The notes under the pieces: generated by a model
What the model was told of the DNA's origin: nothing
The model's database searches: none
The model's input: the letters and a program-made list of their open reading frames with translations, nothing else
Program-made: the position numbers and the translations under genes
Shown: in pieces, positions 9,930 through 20,636 of the stretch
How the letters are laid out: each line of letters opens with the position of its first letter
Position numbering within the stretch: position 1 is the stretch's first letter
Assembly (NCBI GenBank): GCA_026391455.1
Contig: JAPLEH010000052.1
Span: 1-64,000, forward strand
From: Bacteroidota bacterium
GTDB lineage: Bacteria; Bacteroidota; Bacteroidia; Chitinophagales; Chitinophagaceae
Direction: 5' to 3'
Length of the DNA: 64,000 nucleotides

Positions 9930-11300
9930 TTAATAATATATTAGTACGGCTCCTTGCGTACCTTGTACCGGCGGACTCCCACCGAAATTGGTTCTCGCTC
10001 CGCCACCACTGCCAAAACCCACTGGTGTACCTGCAAAACCCCGGTTGGTACCTGCACTCATCGCAGATCCGGATGGTACTGCCCAAACTTCGCCCTTACC
10101 CCCTCGTCCCTTATATGCATCACCACCATTACCACCCCGGTAGAAAACTGTTTTTGTACCAACATTACTTTCTGACACGAGATAGGTACTGTTTTCACCA
10201 TCCTGCCCACCACTGTAAAACATATTCAGGCTGAAATTCAACGCACCTCTGATAACAATACCCCCTCTGCCACCCCCATTACCGGGAAATGCATCTTCTC
10301 CATTGAATGCCCTTACAAAATCACCGCTATAGGAGAATTGGGTATAATTGCCGGTACCAGACGTGATGTTTACAGTTGCTGTACTGCCGGGTGTTACCGT
10401 TACAAAGAAACTGGCATAAGCACCAGCACCTCCTCCGCCTCCGACCTCCGGAAATGTATTGCTCGATCCATCACCACCAGAACCCCAGACTTCCACCCAG
10501 ATTTTTGTTACTCCTGCGGGTACTGTCCAGTTGGTTGTTCCACCTAAACTGATCTCTTTCAGATTTTGAAAACTGCTTGCACTGGGTAAAGGCTCCCAAC
10601 TTGCCTGGCCTGATGCATCACTGGTTAATACACGCCCTGCAGCAGGACTGCCTCCTTGTATTTGAATCGTACCGCCAATCACGGCATTACCCGTGGCCCG
10701 AAAAGTACCTGAAACATCCAGTTTATTGGTGGGATTTGAATTCCCCACGCCAAAATTACCAGTAGTCTTCAATGTCAGTTGTGGTGTACCATTGTTGGTG
10801 CTGAAATTCATATCATGATTTGAATGCGTTTGCACATAGGCGTTACCGTTAGTTGTGTAAAAACCTATTTGCGTGGATCCATCCGGGCTTTGTTGTGCTA
10901 TTCCAATTCCCCCTGTCTGTACGGTAAAGGGATAATTGGGTGCATTGGTACCTACACCCACATTACCTGTATTTAAATTGTAAATGCTGTTTGCCGTTAC
11001 CCCCGGTATCCATTGATTAGTTCCTTCTGTTATCGCTGACCAGTTGGGTGCGGCAGGAATAGAACTTCTGTTTAAATAAAAGCCAACGACGCCGTCTGTC
11101 TGATATACGAGCAGGCCCTGTGCAGGATTACTGATGGCTGTACGTTGTGCCTGTGTCATTCTTGGTACCAGTATCCCTTTCGTGGTGCTGCTGATTTCCA
11201 GTTGTGCACTGGCGTTGGGGGTGGTGGTACCGATTCCCACATTTTGTGCAGTCATTGACATTGGCAATAAAAGCAGGAATAATGGTAATGTATGTCTCAT
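9930..11300 (-). CDS. glycine-rich 'GIGTT' surface protein
   Basis: 456 residues with a signal peptide (MRHTLPLFLLLLPMSMTAQ). Right after cleavage it reads NVGIGTTTPNASAQLEI, an opening shared by many Bacteroidota surface proteins with tail-fibre-like architecture. Then comes a segment ending LLVYQTDG, further NVGVGTNAPNYP-type repeats near 140-250, and from about residue 290 a Gly-rich domain (GGGGGAG, GGGRGG, GGNGGDAYKGRGGKG) like glycine-rich lectin/tail-type domains. Function is unknown; cell-surface adhesion is an inference. The start at 11300 was preferred over one at 11405 because the latter would overlap the upstream gene and bury the signal peptide. Last gene of the 13287-to-9930 group. 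Confidence 0.8.
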   Translation of the reverse strand: MRHTLPLFLLLLPMSMTAQNVGIGTTTPNASAQLEISSTTKGILVPRMTQAQRTAISNPAQGLLVYQTDGVVGFYLNRSSIPAAPNWSAITEGTNQWIPGVTANSIYNLNTGNVGVGTNAPNYPFTVQTGGIGIAQQSPDGSTQIGFYTTNGNAYVQTHSNHDMNFSTNNGTPQLTLKTTGNFGVGNSNPTNKLDVSGTFRATGNAVIGGTIQIQGGSPAAGRVLTSDASGQASWEPLPSASSFQNLKEISLGGTTNWTVPAGVTKIWVEVWGSGGDGSSNTFPEVGGGGGAGAYASFFVTVTPGSTATVNITSGTGNYTQFSYSGDFVRAFNGEDAFPGNGGGRGGIVIRGALNFSLNMFYSGGQDGENSTYLVSESNVGTKTVFYRGGNGGDAYKGRGGKGEVWAVPSGSAMSAGTNRGFAGTPVGFGSGGGARTNFGGSPPVQGTQGAVLIYY

Positions 11301-11316
11301 GTATGAATGTTTATGG

Positions 11317-13287
11317 TCAGTAACTGATGGCGTGTTCAAAGCCATTAAAATCAAAAATGTTGTATTCCCAGGCACATTCGCACAGGGGAAGGTCTTCATC
11401 TCCACTGAGCCAGCCTACTATTTTCTCCAGACTGGGGCAGGGATAATAGAATCCGGCTTTCAGATACACCCGGCCTTTTAAACCGGATATATTGGTATTA
11501 AAACTGAGCGGCTTGTCAGAAGTACTCGAAAAGCGCAGTGGCATATCCAGTGATAAGAGCGGGTTCACTTCGGCATTGAGCGTTGCATATGCAATTACTG
11601 CATCCACACCACCGCTTGCCAGAAAACGGGTACTGATATAAGGTTTTATCTCTCCTTCGGCATCCAGATTCTTGATGTCCACTTTTCCACTAAGTTTAAT
11701 TCCCGCTTCTCCTTTCAGTGCGGCATATATTTTAATCGGAACCGGACCGATCATAAACCGTGTGTTCAGCAGGTCCACATCCAGGCTTTGAGTAAAGGAT
11801 TTGTTTAGCGAAATACTGGAAGTGCCCGGTATCATTTCTTCAAATACATACTTTAACTCCGGTACTTTTCCTTCCAGTGCATTGATGGTAATGCTTACTC
11901 CGTTGTTTTCAAATTTGTTTGTATTAGGAATGGTCACGGCACCGGCCACTGCAGTGAAATGGGCACTGATCAGGTCGAAATTATTACTCAGCGGTGCCGC
12001 ATCATCTATGATGTGGTTAAAGTTGAAATACCGGATTCCCAAAGCTGCATTCCCCTGGATCTTATAACCCAATTTTGCAAAATAAGGCTGGCCGCCCTTG
12101 GTACCATTCTCCGTGCTTTTTACTGAATTAAGCCCGCTCCCTTTGATGTATACACCAAATGGTATGCTCTTATCCTCCGGAAATGCATAGCTGAACCCGG
12201 GGGTGTTATTGTTTATATTACTTGGAATAATGAACGTTACTTTTTTGGAATGTCCGTAGATGGCCGATAAATACGGGACGAAACGTACTGCCTGGTTATT
12301 CTCATTGAACATTACGGCGCGGATATAATATTGTTCCGGTTCACCCGCCGGATAGGGGATGATACCATTGAAATCGATCACGGTTGTATAAAAACGTGTT
12401 GCACTGATCGTTTTACGAATAGGCTCCGGCATCGACTCCCATCCTCTGGGTGCATTACCCGGTGTGGGTGTGGGATGATCTATACTTTTGATAAGCCCTG
12501 GTGCCGATACAGATTTTAAGGTATTGTCGAAAGGAATGCTGCTGATCTGCCATACTATTTTTTTTACCTGATCGGTAAAGAAGGATGGAACGGCAATGGT
12601 AACGGGGAATTTAGTTCTGCCCTGGTTGGAGATAGCCATTTTGACCCAGTTGGCCGGAAATTCCGGGGTGCCCAAATCACTGTACGCTTCGCAAATAAAG
12701 GATTCAGCAGTCCAGTTTGTGCTAAATTTCGTTACTGCATCGAACCCCGGCTTGGTGGTGGTCATAGGTATAAACATAGTGCCGTTGCCGCCATTGTTTT
12801 CTTTCTTCTCATTCAGTTTGAATTTATTCACTTCATAGTTCATGTACTTCGAAGGGGAAGGGGCGATATTGCCAACCGGTTGACGGATGGCTGGTTTCAG
12901 GTCACGCAGTGAGTTTGCATCACGAAGGGTGCGACCTCGCTCATTGAGTTTTTTCTCCAGTTCATTCACCTGGCTGAAAAATTCTTTTACGGTGGTTTGC
13001 CGGGTACTGCCATCCGGCAGTTTCAATGTCATTTTTGCTTCGGGATTCAAGGCTTTACCAGTCCGCGGATTTTTCAGGTCGAAGGCTTTAAATGTGATTG
13101 GCTGACGGGTACTTTTATCTTCTTCAAGGATATTGCGATAAGCATTAGAGAGATTCAGCCGTTGTACGACCGGTGTCATTTCTACGATTTTTCTATTGGC
13201 ATTTCGGGGGTCTGGTTTCTCCACATAGCGTTGTGCATGCAGGGAAATAGAAAGAAGTAAAGGTAAAATGGCTAACAGTTTTTTCAT
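11317..13287 (-). CDS. large secreted protein of unknown function
   Basis: 656 residues with a signal peptide (MKKLLAILPLLLSISLHAQ). No family was recognised. It has a charged N-terminal part with a short coiled-coil-like stretch (EFFSQVNELEKKLNERGRTL, about 105-125), a central region with repeated Pro/Asn/Gly turns, and a C-terminal half rich in alternating hydrophobic residues, which suggests beta structure. It is 16 bases upstream of the glycine-rich surface protein and one base downstream of the small gene at 13289, so these three are very likely one transcript. A role with the surface protein, such as export or anchoring, is possible but unproven. Confidence 0.7.
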   Translation of the reverse strand: MKKLLAILPLLLSISLHAQRYVEKPDPRNANRKIVEMTPVVQRLNLSNAYRNILEEDKSTRQPITFKAFDLKNPRTGKALNPEAKMTLKLPDGSTRQTTVKEFFSQVNELEKKLNERGRTLRDANSLRDLKPAIRQPVGNIAPSPSKYMNYEVNKFKLNEKKENNGGNGTMFIPMTTTKPGFDAVTKFSTNWTAESFICEAYSDLGTPEFPANWVKMAISNQGRTKFPVTIAVPSFFTDQVKKIVWQISSIPFDNTLKSVSAPGLIKSIDHPTPTPGNAPRGWESMPEPIRKTISATRFYTTVIDFNGIIPYPAGEPEQYYIRAVMFNENNQAVRFVPYLSAIYGHSKKVTFIIPSNINNNTPGFSYAFPEDKSIPFGVYIKGSGLNSVKSTENGTKGGQPYFAKLGYKIQGNAALGIRYFNFNHIIDDAAPLSNNFDLISAHFTAVAGAVTIPNTNKFENNGVSITINALEGKVPELKYVFEEMIPGTSSISLNKSFTQSLDVDLLNTRFMIGPVPIKIYAALKGEAGIKLSGKVDIKNLDAEGEIKPYISTRFLASGGVDAVIAYATLNAEVNPLLSLDMPLRFSSTSDKPLSFNTNISGLKGRVYLKAGFYYPCPSLEKIVGWLSGDEDLPLCECAWEYNIFDFNGFEHAISY

Positions 13288-13288
13288 A

Positions 13289-13537
13289 TCAGTGTGTGTT
13301 TATTTCTTTTAGTATGGTCTCAAAGGAAGTTTCTACTTTAATGTTGATAGGATTTCCAGGGATATGACTGATATCTATCGCATTCAGGCCTATGATCAGC
13401 GTCATTCGCTTCAATACTACCCCCTCGCTATTCTGAATACTGGCCCTGCTGGTCAACCCGGCCCATTCCGGTATATATACTTTGATCCATTTGCTGTGAT
13501 TGTCTTCTTCCTTATGTATAGTAATCGGCTCCCGCAT
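13289..13537 (-). CDS. small protein resembling a type IX sorting (Por) domain
   Basis: 82 residues, no signal peptide. The central part (ASIQNSEGVVLKRMTLIIGLNAIDISHIPG followed by NPINIKVET and a final ILKEI) follows the pattern of type A C-terminal sorting domains of the type IX system: strand, 'GK.V.K'-like turn, 'G.N.IDIS.LP.G', strand, 'KKI'. Here it stands alone instead of at the end of a secreted protein. The start is ATG at 13537; the gene ends one base before the 656-residue secreted protein, which supports it being real and translated together. It could also be an unrelated small beta protein. Confidence 0.6.
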   Translation of the reverse strand: MREPITIHKEEDNHSKWIKVYIPEWAGLTSRASIQNSEGVVLKRMTLIIGLNAIDISHIPGNPINIKVETSFETILKEINTH

Positions 13538-13638
13538 ATAGTACTGCTAAAGTAATGCAGGCAAAAGCAGGATAACCCCGCTGGTAAGCAGTTGCACTAC
13601 TATACTGAGAATCCGGTAAAATAAAATGAGAAATTGGT

Positions 13639-14349
13639 TTAGCTCTTTCGGATAAGCTGCATGAATTCCGGTTTTTTCCGGCGGCTGATTTCCACCCGGT
13701 GGCCGCCGGTGAGGAGGATATAATCCCCATCGTTGCTATGTACCGACTCCACGTACTTCATATTCACGAGGTGTGACTGGTGTACCCGGTAAAAATGAAA
13801 GGGGGTGAGTTGTTCTTCAAATTCTTTGAGTGTTTTACTAACAATAAGACGGGGGCGGTTCGTAAAATAAAAATGAGAATAGTTGTTGTTTGCTTCTATG
13901 CGAATGATATCATCTGTGTTCACCAAAACGATTTCCTGCGTTGTGGCCAGGGAGATCCGGTTGCCAGACGTATTGTTGCCGGCTGCAGATTTACGCTGGA
14001 TGCATTTTTGTATGGCATCAAATACATCCTGCGGCGACAATGGTTTAACTAGGTAGTCTGCTGCTTCGGCCTTTAATGCAGGCAAGGCATACTTTTCATG
14101 TGCAGTAGTAAAAATGACATGAAATTTTCGCGTGGGGAACTGCTTTAAAACGTCGAGACCGGTCATCTCCGGCATTTCCACATCCAGGAATAGTACATCC
14201 GGTTCCAGTTCTTCTATTTCTTCAATGGCTTTGGAAGCTTTGGTTTGGCTGCCGCATACTTCCGCCTGGCCGGCAAACTTTTTTTTCAACATGGCCGTTA
14301 ACCCATCTACTGCATGTTGTTCATCATCGAGAATATAACATCTAAGCAT
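13639..14349 (-). CDS. LytTR-family response regulator
   Basis: 236 residues. Residues 1-120 form a receiver domain with acidic pair D8/D9, phospho-acceptor D56 in FLDVEMPEMTG, T at 'FTTAHE', and the conserved Lys in ADYLVKPLS. Residues about 135-236 form a LytTR DNA-binding domain (IIRIEANNNYSHFYF, then FYRVHQSHLVNMKYV). It overlaps the kinase gene by 8 bases and is surely its partner. Likely targets include the surface-protein genes immediately downstream (inference from position). Confidence 0.94.
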   Translation of the reverse strand: MLRCYILDDEQHAVDGLTAMLKKKFAGQAEVCGSQTKASKAIEEIEELEPDVLFLDVEMPEMTGLDVLKQFPTRKFHVIFTTAHEKYALPALKAEAADYLVKPLSPQDVFDAIQKCIQRKSAAGNNTSGNRISLATTQEIVLVNTDDIIRIEANNNYSHFYFTNRPRLIVSKTLKEFEEQLTPFHFYRVHQSHLVNMKYVESVHSNDGDYILLTGGHRVEISRRKKPEFMQLIRKS

Positions 14350-17300
14350 GGCCTGTATTTGTTTGTATGGGTAAAATTACAGTTACTTCTGTTCCGGCCG
14401 GTATTCCATTTTCCACTTTATCGCTAATGGTAACCGATGCAGACCGGCTGGTATTCTCCATCAGCCGCTCGATGCGTTGCTGTGTAATAGAAATACCCAA
14501 TGATTTTTTTTCCGGATTTGATGTTTCGTTTTGCTGTCGACCCACCCCATCATCACTCACCACACATACCAACTGATCCTGATCTTTATAAAAATGAACC
14601 AGCAGGTTGCCCTTGCTTTGTTTTTTATTGAGCCCGTGCCAGATAGCATTTTCAATAAAGGGTTGCAGCAGCATGGGGGGAATAAGGGTCTCCTCCTGAT
14701 TCAGTGTTTCATCCGTTTTGATCGTATAATTGAAACTATTGTTACTACGCCTGTTTTCAAGGTCTACGTACAATTTGAGAAAATCAATTTCCTGCTCCAA
14801 TGAAATGTATTCGTGCCGGGAATTCTCCAATATACTGCGCATCAGTTTGGCAAAACTGGCCAGGTATTCTGCTGCGTCTTCTTCTTTATTTTCCCAGATA
14901 AATTTTTGCACCGAGTTCAGCGAATTAAAAATAAAATGCGGGTTCATCTGGCTGCGCAACATGGCTATTTCCCGTTCTGCCAGTTGTCTGCTGGTTACGG
15001 CCAGTTCCAGTTGCTTTTGGTGCAGCGCATCGGTGCTTTCAATCGCTTTGATCTTATTGGCCATCAGCGCTGCGATCGTACTAACCGTTTGTATATGATG
15101 TTTGTTGAAATAATTTCGGGTGGAATGTTCAATGTTGATCGCTCCAATCACTTCATCATCCAGCATCACCGGCACACATAATTCGCTGTAGCGGATAATG
15201 CCGTCGGCGCTGATATAGCGCGGATCCTTCGACGTATCATTGATGAGCAACGGATGTTTGCTTTGCACCGCGGAACCCACAATACCTTTACCTGCCGGCA
15301 TATGGTATTTTTCTTTGTCTGTTGTATTTTCTATGGCACCTTTTACTCCATGTCCTGCATGTTGAATGAGTGTTGTACGGTCTTCATTCCAGAGGTAGAT
15401 CATACAATCTTCAAAGCCCATTTTGCCAATCAGGTTTTTGGCCACATCCTGCAATACGCTGCTGAGGCTTTCCTTTCCCACCAGTGAACGGGAGAAGAAA
15501 CTGGTTATTTGTTCCGACTCGAGTTGTTGCCGGTACTGCTCCAGCTCTATTTGTTGCAATCTGTTCTTTTCTTCCTGTCTTTTGGTGATCTGATTGATGC
15601 GTAACCGGTACAATAAAAAAAGACTGATCAGCGCCAGACTGGCAACCAGCAATTTGAACCACAGGGTTTGCCAGAATGCATAGGCGATAGAGAAAGGAAA
15701 TGCAGCGATGACGGTACTCTCTTTGCCGTTATTATTGATGGCCTTTACGCGGAATGTATATTTCCCCGGAGGCAGGTTGGTATAGTTTTTTTTACGGTCA
15801 GCGGTAAATGCACTCCAGTTTTTATCATATCCTTCCAGCCAATAACTGAAACGAACCTTATCCGGAAAATTGTATTCTATTGCAGTAAAATCAAAATAGA
15901 TATCATTATGGTTATGGTCTAACTTAAGGGACATATTCCCAACCGGATTAATGGGTTTGCCCGCTGTACTATGCACCGCAGTAATGTAGGGGAGCGGACT
16001 GTTATTGTTTTTTTCAATATGCTGCGGATTGAATCGGGTATAGGCCATCCTGTATCCGAGGTAGGTACTACCCCTGTATTCAAAAAAATAAGCAGGATCG
16101 CTGGCATGGGAATAAATGCCGTCTGCTGTAGTAAACTGGTTTATTTCACCGGTGACGGTGTTAAAACGATATAATCCGCTGATGCAAAATATCCAAAGAT
16201 GCTGTTTCCCATCCTGATAGAATGCATTATTCGCTATGTTGAGGTTAAGCCCGCTTCCAATAATTGTTGTTTTATGTGTGCGGGTATTGTAAGCCAATAA
16301 TCCGGCAGTACCACCCACATACAGTATCTTATTGATGTATACAACACTATGCAGGTCATTCCAGCGTGTCGGGTCTGTAAGCCCGGCAGTAATGTCCAAC
16401 CCGGTTATCCTGTTTTTTTCTGCATCTATACTATACAAACCCTGATTACTTATCACGTATATCAGGCCGTCATCACCGGGGCAAACACCCCGGGAATAGA
16501 CGCTCTTATTGTTGGCAGAGCGCGGTATTTCCCAATCGCTGTATGTTTCCGTGTTTGGGTCAAATTCAAATAAAAAATTCCCGGTTGCCCAGATATGTCC
16601 TTTCGTATCTCTGGCGTTACTGGCCGAGTATGCATATTCATTGTTTTTTTTCATTTCAATGAATGATACTGTTCCTTTATTTATTTTAATGATACCACCA
16701 TAACTGCAACTCCAGATCACCTTGTGAGCGTCCTGGTATAAATAAACCGGCCATCGTTCCAGATAATGGGTTTGTACATTTTTCTCGTCATAAAAATAGC
16801 GAGCCATTATTTTTCCGGTCTTTTTATTATACCGGGCTATACCATTTCCGTTGATAGCCATCCAGGTCACTGTGCTGTCGTATGGATCGTCCATGATTCC
16901 GGTAATACAATTATAAAGCCCGGAATGCAATTCAGGTAGCTCTGCATGTTGAAAAAATTGTTCTTGGCGGGCCACTTTCAACAGCCCGTTCCAACTGCAG
17001 ATCCAAAGCATTCCGTCCGGGGCCGTATAAATATTCGAATTGAAAAGACCCGGACTACCTGACCGATTTTGTGGTTCATAGGTAAAGTGATGAATGAATT
17101 TTTGCTGTGCCTTGCTGAAAAGGCCGATACCGGAAGCGGCTGTTGACACCCAGAGTATGTCGGAGCCGGTCAGGGACGGTGCTTCTGTAGCTGCCAGGCT
17201 TATATAGCTGTTTCCCGGAAGATCCGATAATTTCAACTGAAAGATTTTCTTGTGATGCTCATCGGCTAATCCATTAAATACCTGAAAACCGCTTCCCCAG

Positions 17301-18001
17301 GTTGACAAATAATACCGGCCATCGGTATCCTGGTATATGCTGGTAGGCCAGTCGTACGAGTCATAATAATAAATACTATCCTTAAGCATATTATAGCGGT
17401 AATACCCATTTCGTTCGATCATGGCCCACAGGTAATCATTTTTGTCGATATAAAGCTGTAAAGGAATATTCGGCAAAGCGGTATGCAAGGCCGTAGTACT
17501 TACCGTATAAGTTCCCGGATCATATTTCAGCAATCCATTTTTCCGGGATAATATAAAAAGTTGCTTTCTTTTTTTATCCCACTCAATCTTTTCTGCTTCT
17601 ATGTTTTTCCCATCCCGACGAATCACGGTGAATACTCCGGTGACAGGGTCGAACTTGCAAAGTCCATACCTGTAAGCCAGATAGATATGATCCTGTTCAT
17701 CCAGCGCCATATCCATAAGGTTATTCATCGGCAGGCTGTTGGTATCGTTGGGGTTATGCTGGTAGTTGAGAAACTGGTACCCATCAAACCGGCTGAGCCC
17801 GTTTTCAGTAATGATCCATAAAAAACCACGGCTGTCACTCCGGCATTTTTTTGTCATATTATGGGCCAGCCCGTCTTTTGTCGTGTATAGGTTAAACCTG
17901 AAATTAAAATCGTTGAAAAGCTGCCCCAAACAGGTACTGTGGGTGAGGAGGCAGGCTAACAGGCTTAAAATGATATGCTTTTGGCGGGAGTGCATCATCA
18001 A
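14342..18001 (-). CDS. two-component sensor kinase with periplasmic propeller, Y_Y_Y, GAF and LytS-type kinase domains
   Basis: 1219 residues. Order: signal peptide/first hydrophobic segment (1-27); about 660 residues of two-component-propeller repeats (for example [19 protein letters not shown] near 52-70); a Y_Y_Y domain near 700-770 ([16 protein letters not shown]); one membrane helix near 775-800; a coiled segment; a GAF domain near 840-970; a His_kinase-type dimerisation region with the [15 protein letters not shown] box (phospho-His near 1018); and a HATPase lid with DDGVG. This senses an extracellular cue and phosphorylates the LytTR regulator encoded with an 8-base overlap. The added GAF domain suggests a second, cytoplasmic input. 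It is divergent from odhB. Confidence 0.93.
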   Translation of the reverse strand: MMMHSRQKHIILSLLACLLTHSTCLGQLFNDFNFRFNLYTTKDGLAHNMTKKCRSDSRGFLWIITENGLSRFDGYQFLNYQHNPNDTNSLPMNNLMDMALDEQDHIYLAYRYGLCKFDPVTGVFTVIRRDGKNIEAEKIEWDKKRKQLFILSRKNGLLKYDPGTYTVSTTALHTALPNIPLQLYIDKNDYLWAMIERNGYYRYNMLKDSIYYYDSYDWPTSIYQDTDGRYYLSTWGSGFQVFNGLADEHHKKIFQLKLSDLPGNSYISLAATEAPSLTGSDILWVSTAASGIGLFSKAQQKFIHHFTYEPQNRSGSPGLFNSNIYTAPDGMLWICSWNGLLKVARQEQFFQHAELPELHSGLYNCITGIMDDPYDSTVTWMAINGNGIARYNKKTGKIMARYFYDEKNVQTHYLERWPVYLYQDAHKVIWSCSYGGIIKINKGTVSFIEMKKNNEYAYSASNARDTKGHIWATGNFLFEFDPNTETYSDWEIPRSANNKSVYSRGVCPGDDGLIYVISNQGLYSIDAEKNRITGLDITAGLTDPTRWNDLHSVVYINKILYVGGTAGLLAYNTRTHKTTIIGSGLNLNIANNAFYQDGKQHLWIFCISGLYRFNTVTGEINQFTTADGIYSHASDPAYFFEYRGSTYLGYRMAYTRFNPQHIEKNNNSPLPYITAVHSTAGKPINPVGNMSLKLDHNHNDIYFDFTAIEYNFPDKVRFSYWLEGYDKNWSAFTADRKKNYTNLPPGKYTFRVKAINNNGKESTVIAAFPFSIAYAFWQTLWFKLLVASLALISLFLLYRLRINQITKRQEEKNRLQQIELEQYRQQLESEQITSFFSRSLVGKESLSSVLQDVAKNLIGKMGFEDCMIYLWNEDRTTLIQHAGHGVKGAIENTTDKEKYHMPAGKGIVGSAVQSKHPLLINDTSKDPRYISADGIIRYSELCVPVMLDDEVIGAINIEHSTRNYFNKHHIQTVSTIAALMANKIKAIESTDALHQKQLELAVTSRQLAEREIAMLRSQMNPHFIFNSLNSVQKFIWENKEEDAAEYLASFAKLMRSILENSRHEYISLEQEIDFLKLYVDLENRRSNNSFNYTIKTDETLNQEETLIPPMLLQPFIENAIWHGLNKKQSKGNLLVHFYKDQDQLVCVVSDDGVGRQQNETSNPEKKSLGISITQQRIERLMENTSRSASVTISDKVENGIPAGTEVTVILPIQTNTGHA

Positions 18002-18080
18002 TAAAGATATTAAACGGGCTTTAATCAGGCTTCAGCGGTTCGATTTTTTTCCCGAATTTTGCACCACTTATTACTTTATT

Positions 18081-19328
18081 ATGATTGAAATAAAAGTGCC
18101 AACGGTAGGAGAGTCCATCAGTGAGGTGACGCTATTAAAATGGCTGAAAAAAGACGGTGATTATGTGGAGCGTGACGAAGTGATCGCTGAATTGGAAAGT
18201 GAGAAAGCAACGTTTGAGGTAAATGCAGAAAAGGCTGGTGTTATTAAACGGGCATTAGTTAATGAAGGTGACAGTTTGAAGATCGGTGACCTGCTGGCCT
18301 CTATTGATGAGGCAGCGCCCAAACCCGAAAAAGCCGCGGCAGCCACTGAATCTGTTCCAAATAAGGAAGCCGTGAAACCTGCCCCTGCTCCGGCAGGCAA
18401 AACGGAATCTGCAGCACCGGTAACAGCGGTTTCCAATGATATTAAAGCAAGCCCGGTAGCATCTGCGATCATCGCCGATAAAAAGGTGGATGTAAAATCA
18501 GTGACCCCTTCCGGACCGCAGGGAAAAATCATGAAAGAGGATGTGCTGGCAGCTTTGACCAATCCCGGCAAAAAAGCTTTTGCAGGCGCTGAATTATACA
18601 GCCGTAATGTGCGGGTGGAAAAAATGAGCAATCTGCGCAAGACTATTTCCCGTCGCCTGGTGGAATCCAAAAACACCACGGCCATGCTCACCACATTCAA
18701 TGAAGTGGACATGGGGGCTATTATGGATATCCGCAACAAGTACAAGGATAAATTCAAAGAAGCACACGGGGTGGGCCTCGGTTTCATGAGCTTTTTTGCA
18801 AAGGCCTGTGCAGTGGCTTTGGCAGAATGGCCTTCCGTAAATGCATACATTGAATCAGATCAGATCGTATATCACGACTATGCCGATATCAGCATTGCCG
18901 TAAGTACACCGCGCGGACTAACAGTGCCGGTTATCCGAAATGTGGAAAGCCTGAGCATGGCCGATGTGGAACGAAAAGTGGTGGAACTGGCTGGTAAAGC
19001 CAGGGATAGCAAGCTTACTGCAGAAGAACTGACCGGTGGTACCTTCACCATCACTAATGGTGGGGTTTTTGGTTCGCTGATGAGCACTCCGATCATCAAT
19101 ATTCCCCAAAGCGCCATATTGGGCATGCACAAAATACAGGACCGTCCGATGGTGGTAAATGGCCAGGTGGTGGTGCGACCCATGATGTATCTGGCACTAA
19201 GCTATGATCACCGCATCATCGATGGAAGAGAGTCAGTGAGTTTTCTGGTACGGGTAAAGGAATTGCTCGAAAACCCGGAACAATTGCTGATCGGCAAAGA
19301 TCCGGTAAAAACATTGCTCGAATTATAA
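18081..19328 (+). CDS. odhB: dihydrolipoyl succinyltransferase, E2 of 2-oxoglutarate dehydrogenase
   Basis: 415 residues. N-terminal lipoyl domain with the lipoylated Lys at about 42 (ESEKAT), an Ala/Pro-rich linker (about 80-135), a peripheral-subunit-binding domain ([15 protein letters not shown] ... [15 protein letters not shown]), and the acyltransferase domain ending in the catalytic YDHRIIDG motif (His near 387). The ATG at 18081 gives the standard [13 protein letters not shown] start; the longer frame back to 17766 runs antisense through the kinase gene. Its usual neighbour sucA is 8.2 kb upstream. A weak GAATTTTG promoter-like box lies 20 bases before the start. Confidence 0.96.
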   Translation: MIEIKVPTVGESISEVTLLKWLKKDGDYVERDEVIAELESEKATFEVNAEKAGVIKRALVNEGDSLKIGDLLASIDEAAPKPEKAAAATESVPNKEAVKPAPAPAGKTESAAPVTAVSNDIKASPVASAIIADKKVDVKSVTPSGPQGKIMKEDVLAALTNPGKKAFAGAELYSRNVRVEKMSNLRKTISRRLVESKNTTAMLTTFNEVDMGAIMDIRNKYKDKFKEAHGVGLGFMSFFAKACAVALAEWPSVNAYIESDQIVYHDYADISIAVSTPRGLTVPVIRNVESLSMADVERKVVELAGKARDSKLTAEELTGGTFTITNGGVFGSLMSTPIINIPQSAILGMHKIQDRPMVVNGQVVVRPMMYLALSYDHRIIDGRESVSFLVRVKELLENPEQLLIGKDPVKTLLEL

Positions 19329-19354
19329 CCGATAGAAAGAAGAAAACAAGAATA

Positions 19355-19386
19355 GAAAGGCTGCCATCTGGCAGCCTTTCTTGCTG
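19355..19386 (+). terminator. odhB terminator (weak tail)
   Basis: Perfect 11-base stem GAAAGGCTGCC / GGCAGCCTTTC with a four-base loop, but the T tail is interrupted (TTGCTGTT), so termination may be incomplete. Confidence 0.65.
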
Positions 19387-19445
19387 TTGCAGCTAAGCCA
19401 GATGAAGATGCTGTTTTTTCGACGGTATCCTGCTAACTTGCAGCA

Positions 19446-20636
19446 ATGAGCCGGTTTTATTCATATCTGCATTCCGCGGTCACCATGCTGGAAGAATACA
19501 CGGGGGCGGAGCCATTTGCTACCTTCAGCAAAAAGTATTTTGCCCGGTTCAAAAAATTCGGCTCGCGGGACCGGAAACTTATCAGCCATTTATGTTATTG
19601 CTATTTCCGAACGGGTAAGTCACTTCGGGCTTTATCTGTTGAAGACCGGCTGACAACTGGGTTGTTTTTTTGCAGCGACGCTCCCAACGAGATGCTGGAA
19701 ACATATCGGCCCGAATGGAACCGGGAAACCCATCTTTCACTGGAAGAGAAATTTCATCTGTGTGGATTGGATGCCAAGGCAGATGCCGTATTCCCGTGGC
19801 CGGATGAACTGAGCGAAGGAATGGATAAGGAATTATTTACTGCCTCATTTTTTCAACAACCGTCTTTGTTTATCCGTATCCGGCCCGGGAAAAAAGATAA
19901 AGTGATGGCGCAATTAAAACAAGCAGCTATTTCGTTTGACCTGATACGGGAAAACGCCATAGCCCTGAAGCCAGGGACGAATATAGATGGCCTGCTGGCA
20001 GTGAATACCGATGTAGTGATACAGGATCTGAGTTCGCAACGGGTGGGTGAATTGATGACACTCGCAGAAAAACAGGATACCACGCCTTTTACGGTATGGG
20101 ATTGCTGTGCCGCCAGCGGGGGGAAATCTTTGCTGGCATATGACCTGTTGCGAAGTGCTGAACTAACGGTCTCGGATATCCGGGAATCCGTTTTAATGAA
20201 TCTGAAAAAACGTTTCGCAGAGGCCGGTATACGGAAATACCAGTTGTTTGCTACAGACCTTTCATCCGGCGATACCTTTCGTCCGCCGCCCGCTTTACAG
20301 GGTAAGCACCCGTTTGACCTGGTACTAGCCGATGTACCCTGCTCCGGCAGTGGTACCTGGAGCCGTACACCGGAACAATTATTTTATTTTGAGAAGGAAC
20401 GAATCAATGCCTATGCAGCCCTGCAACAAAAGATCCTAAGCCGGGTTGTGCCCTTTGTAAAGCCAGGGGGATACTTATTATATAGCACTTGTTCTGTTTT
20501 TCACGGAGAGAATGAGCGCATCCTATCATTCCTGAAAGCACAATTCCATCTCCGGGTAGTGAAGATGGAATTGCTGAAAGGATATTCAGAAAAAGCGGAT
20601 ACGATGTTTGCCGCTTTATTACAACGGTCAGAATAG
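19446..20636 (+). CDS. RsmB/NOP2-family RNA cytosine-C5 methyltransferase
   Basis: 396 residues. The C-terminal half is a SAM-dependent RNA m5C methyltransferase: SAM loop CCAASGGKS (about 218-226), the motif IV catalytic region ADVPCSGSGTW and the motif VI STCSV, giving the two Cys typical of the RsmB/NOP2 group. The N-terminal 130 residues resemble the NusB-like/RNA-binding part only loosely. RsmB methylates 16S rRNA; whether this member shares that site is not shown by sequence. Its last nine bases overlap the stop end of the convergent subtilase gene. Confidence 0.9.
   Translation: MSRFYSYLHSAVTMLEEYTGAEPFATFSKKYFARFKKFGSRDRKLISHLCYCYFRTGKSLRALSVEDRLTTGLFFCSDAPNEMLETYRPEWNRETHLSLEEKFHLCGLDAKADAVFPWPDELSEGMDKELFTASFFQQPSLFIRIRPGKKDKVMAQLKQAAISFDLIRENAIALKPGTNIDGLLAVNTDVVIQDLSSQRVGELMTLAEKQDTTPFTVWDCCAASGGKSLLAYDLLRSAELTVSDIRESVLMNLKKRFAEAGIRKYQLFATDLSSGDTFRPPPALQGKHPFDLVLADVPCSGSGTWSRTPEQLFYFEKERINAYAALQQKILSRVVPFVKPGGYLLYSTCSVFHGENERILSFLKAQFHLRVVKMELLKGYSEKADTMFAALLQRSE

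Noticed and set aside
17766-18080. N-terminal extension of OdhB
   Set aside because: It is antisense to the kinase gene; the lipoyl domain begins exactly at the ATG at 18081.
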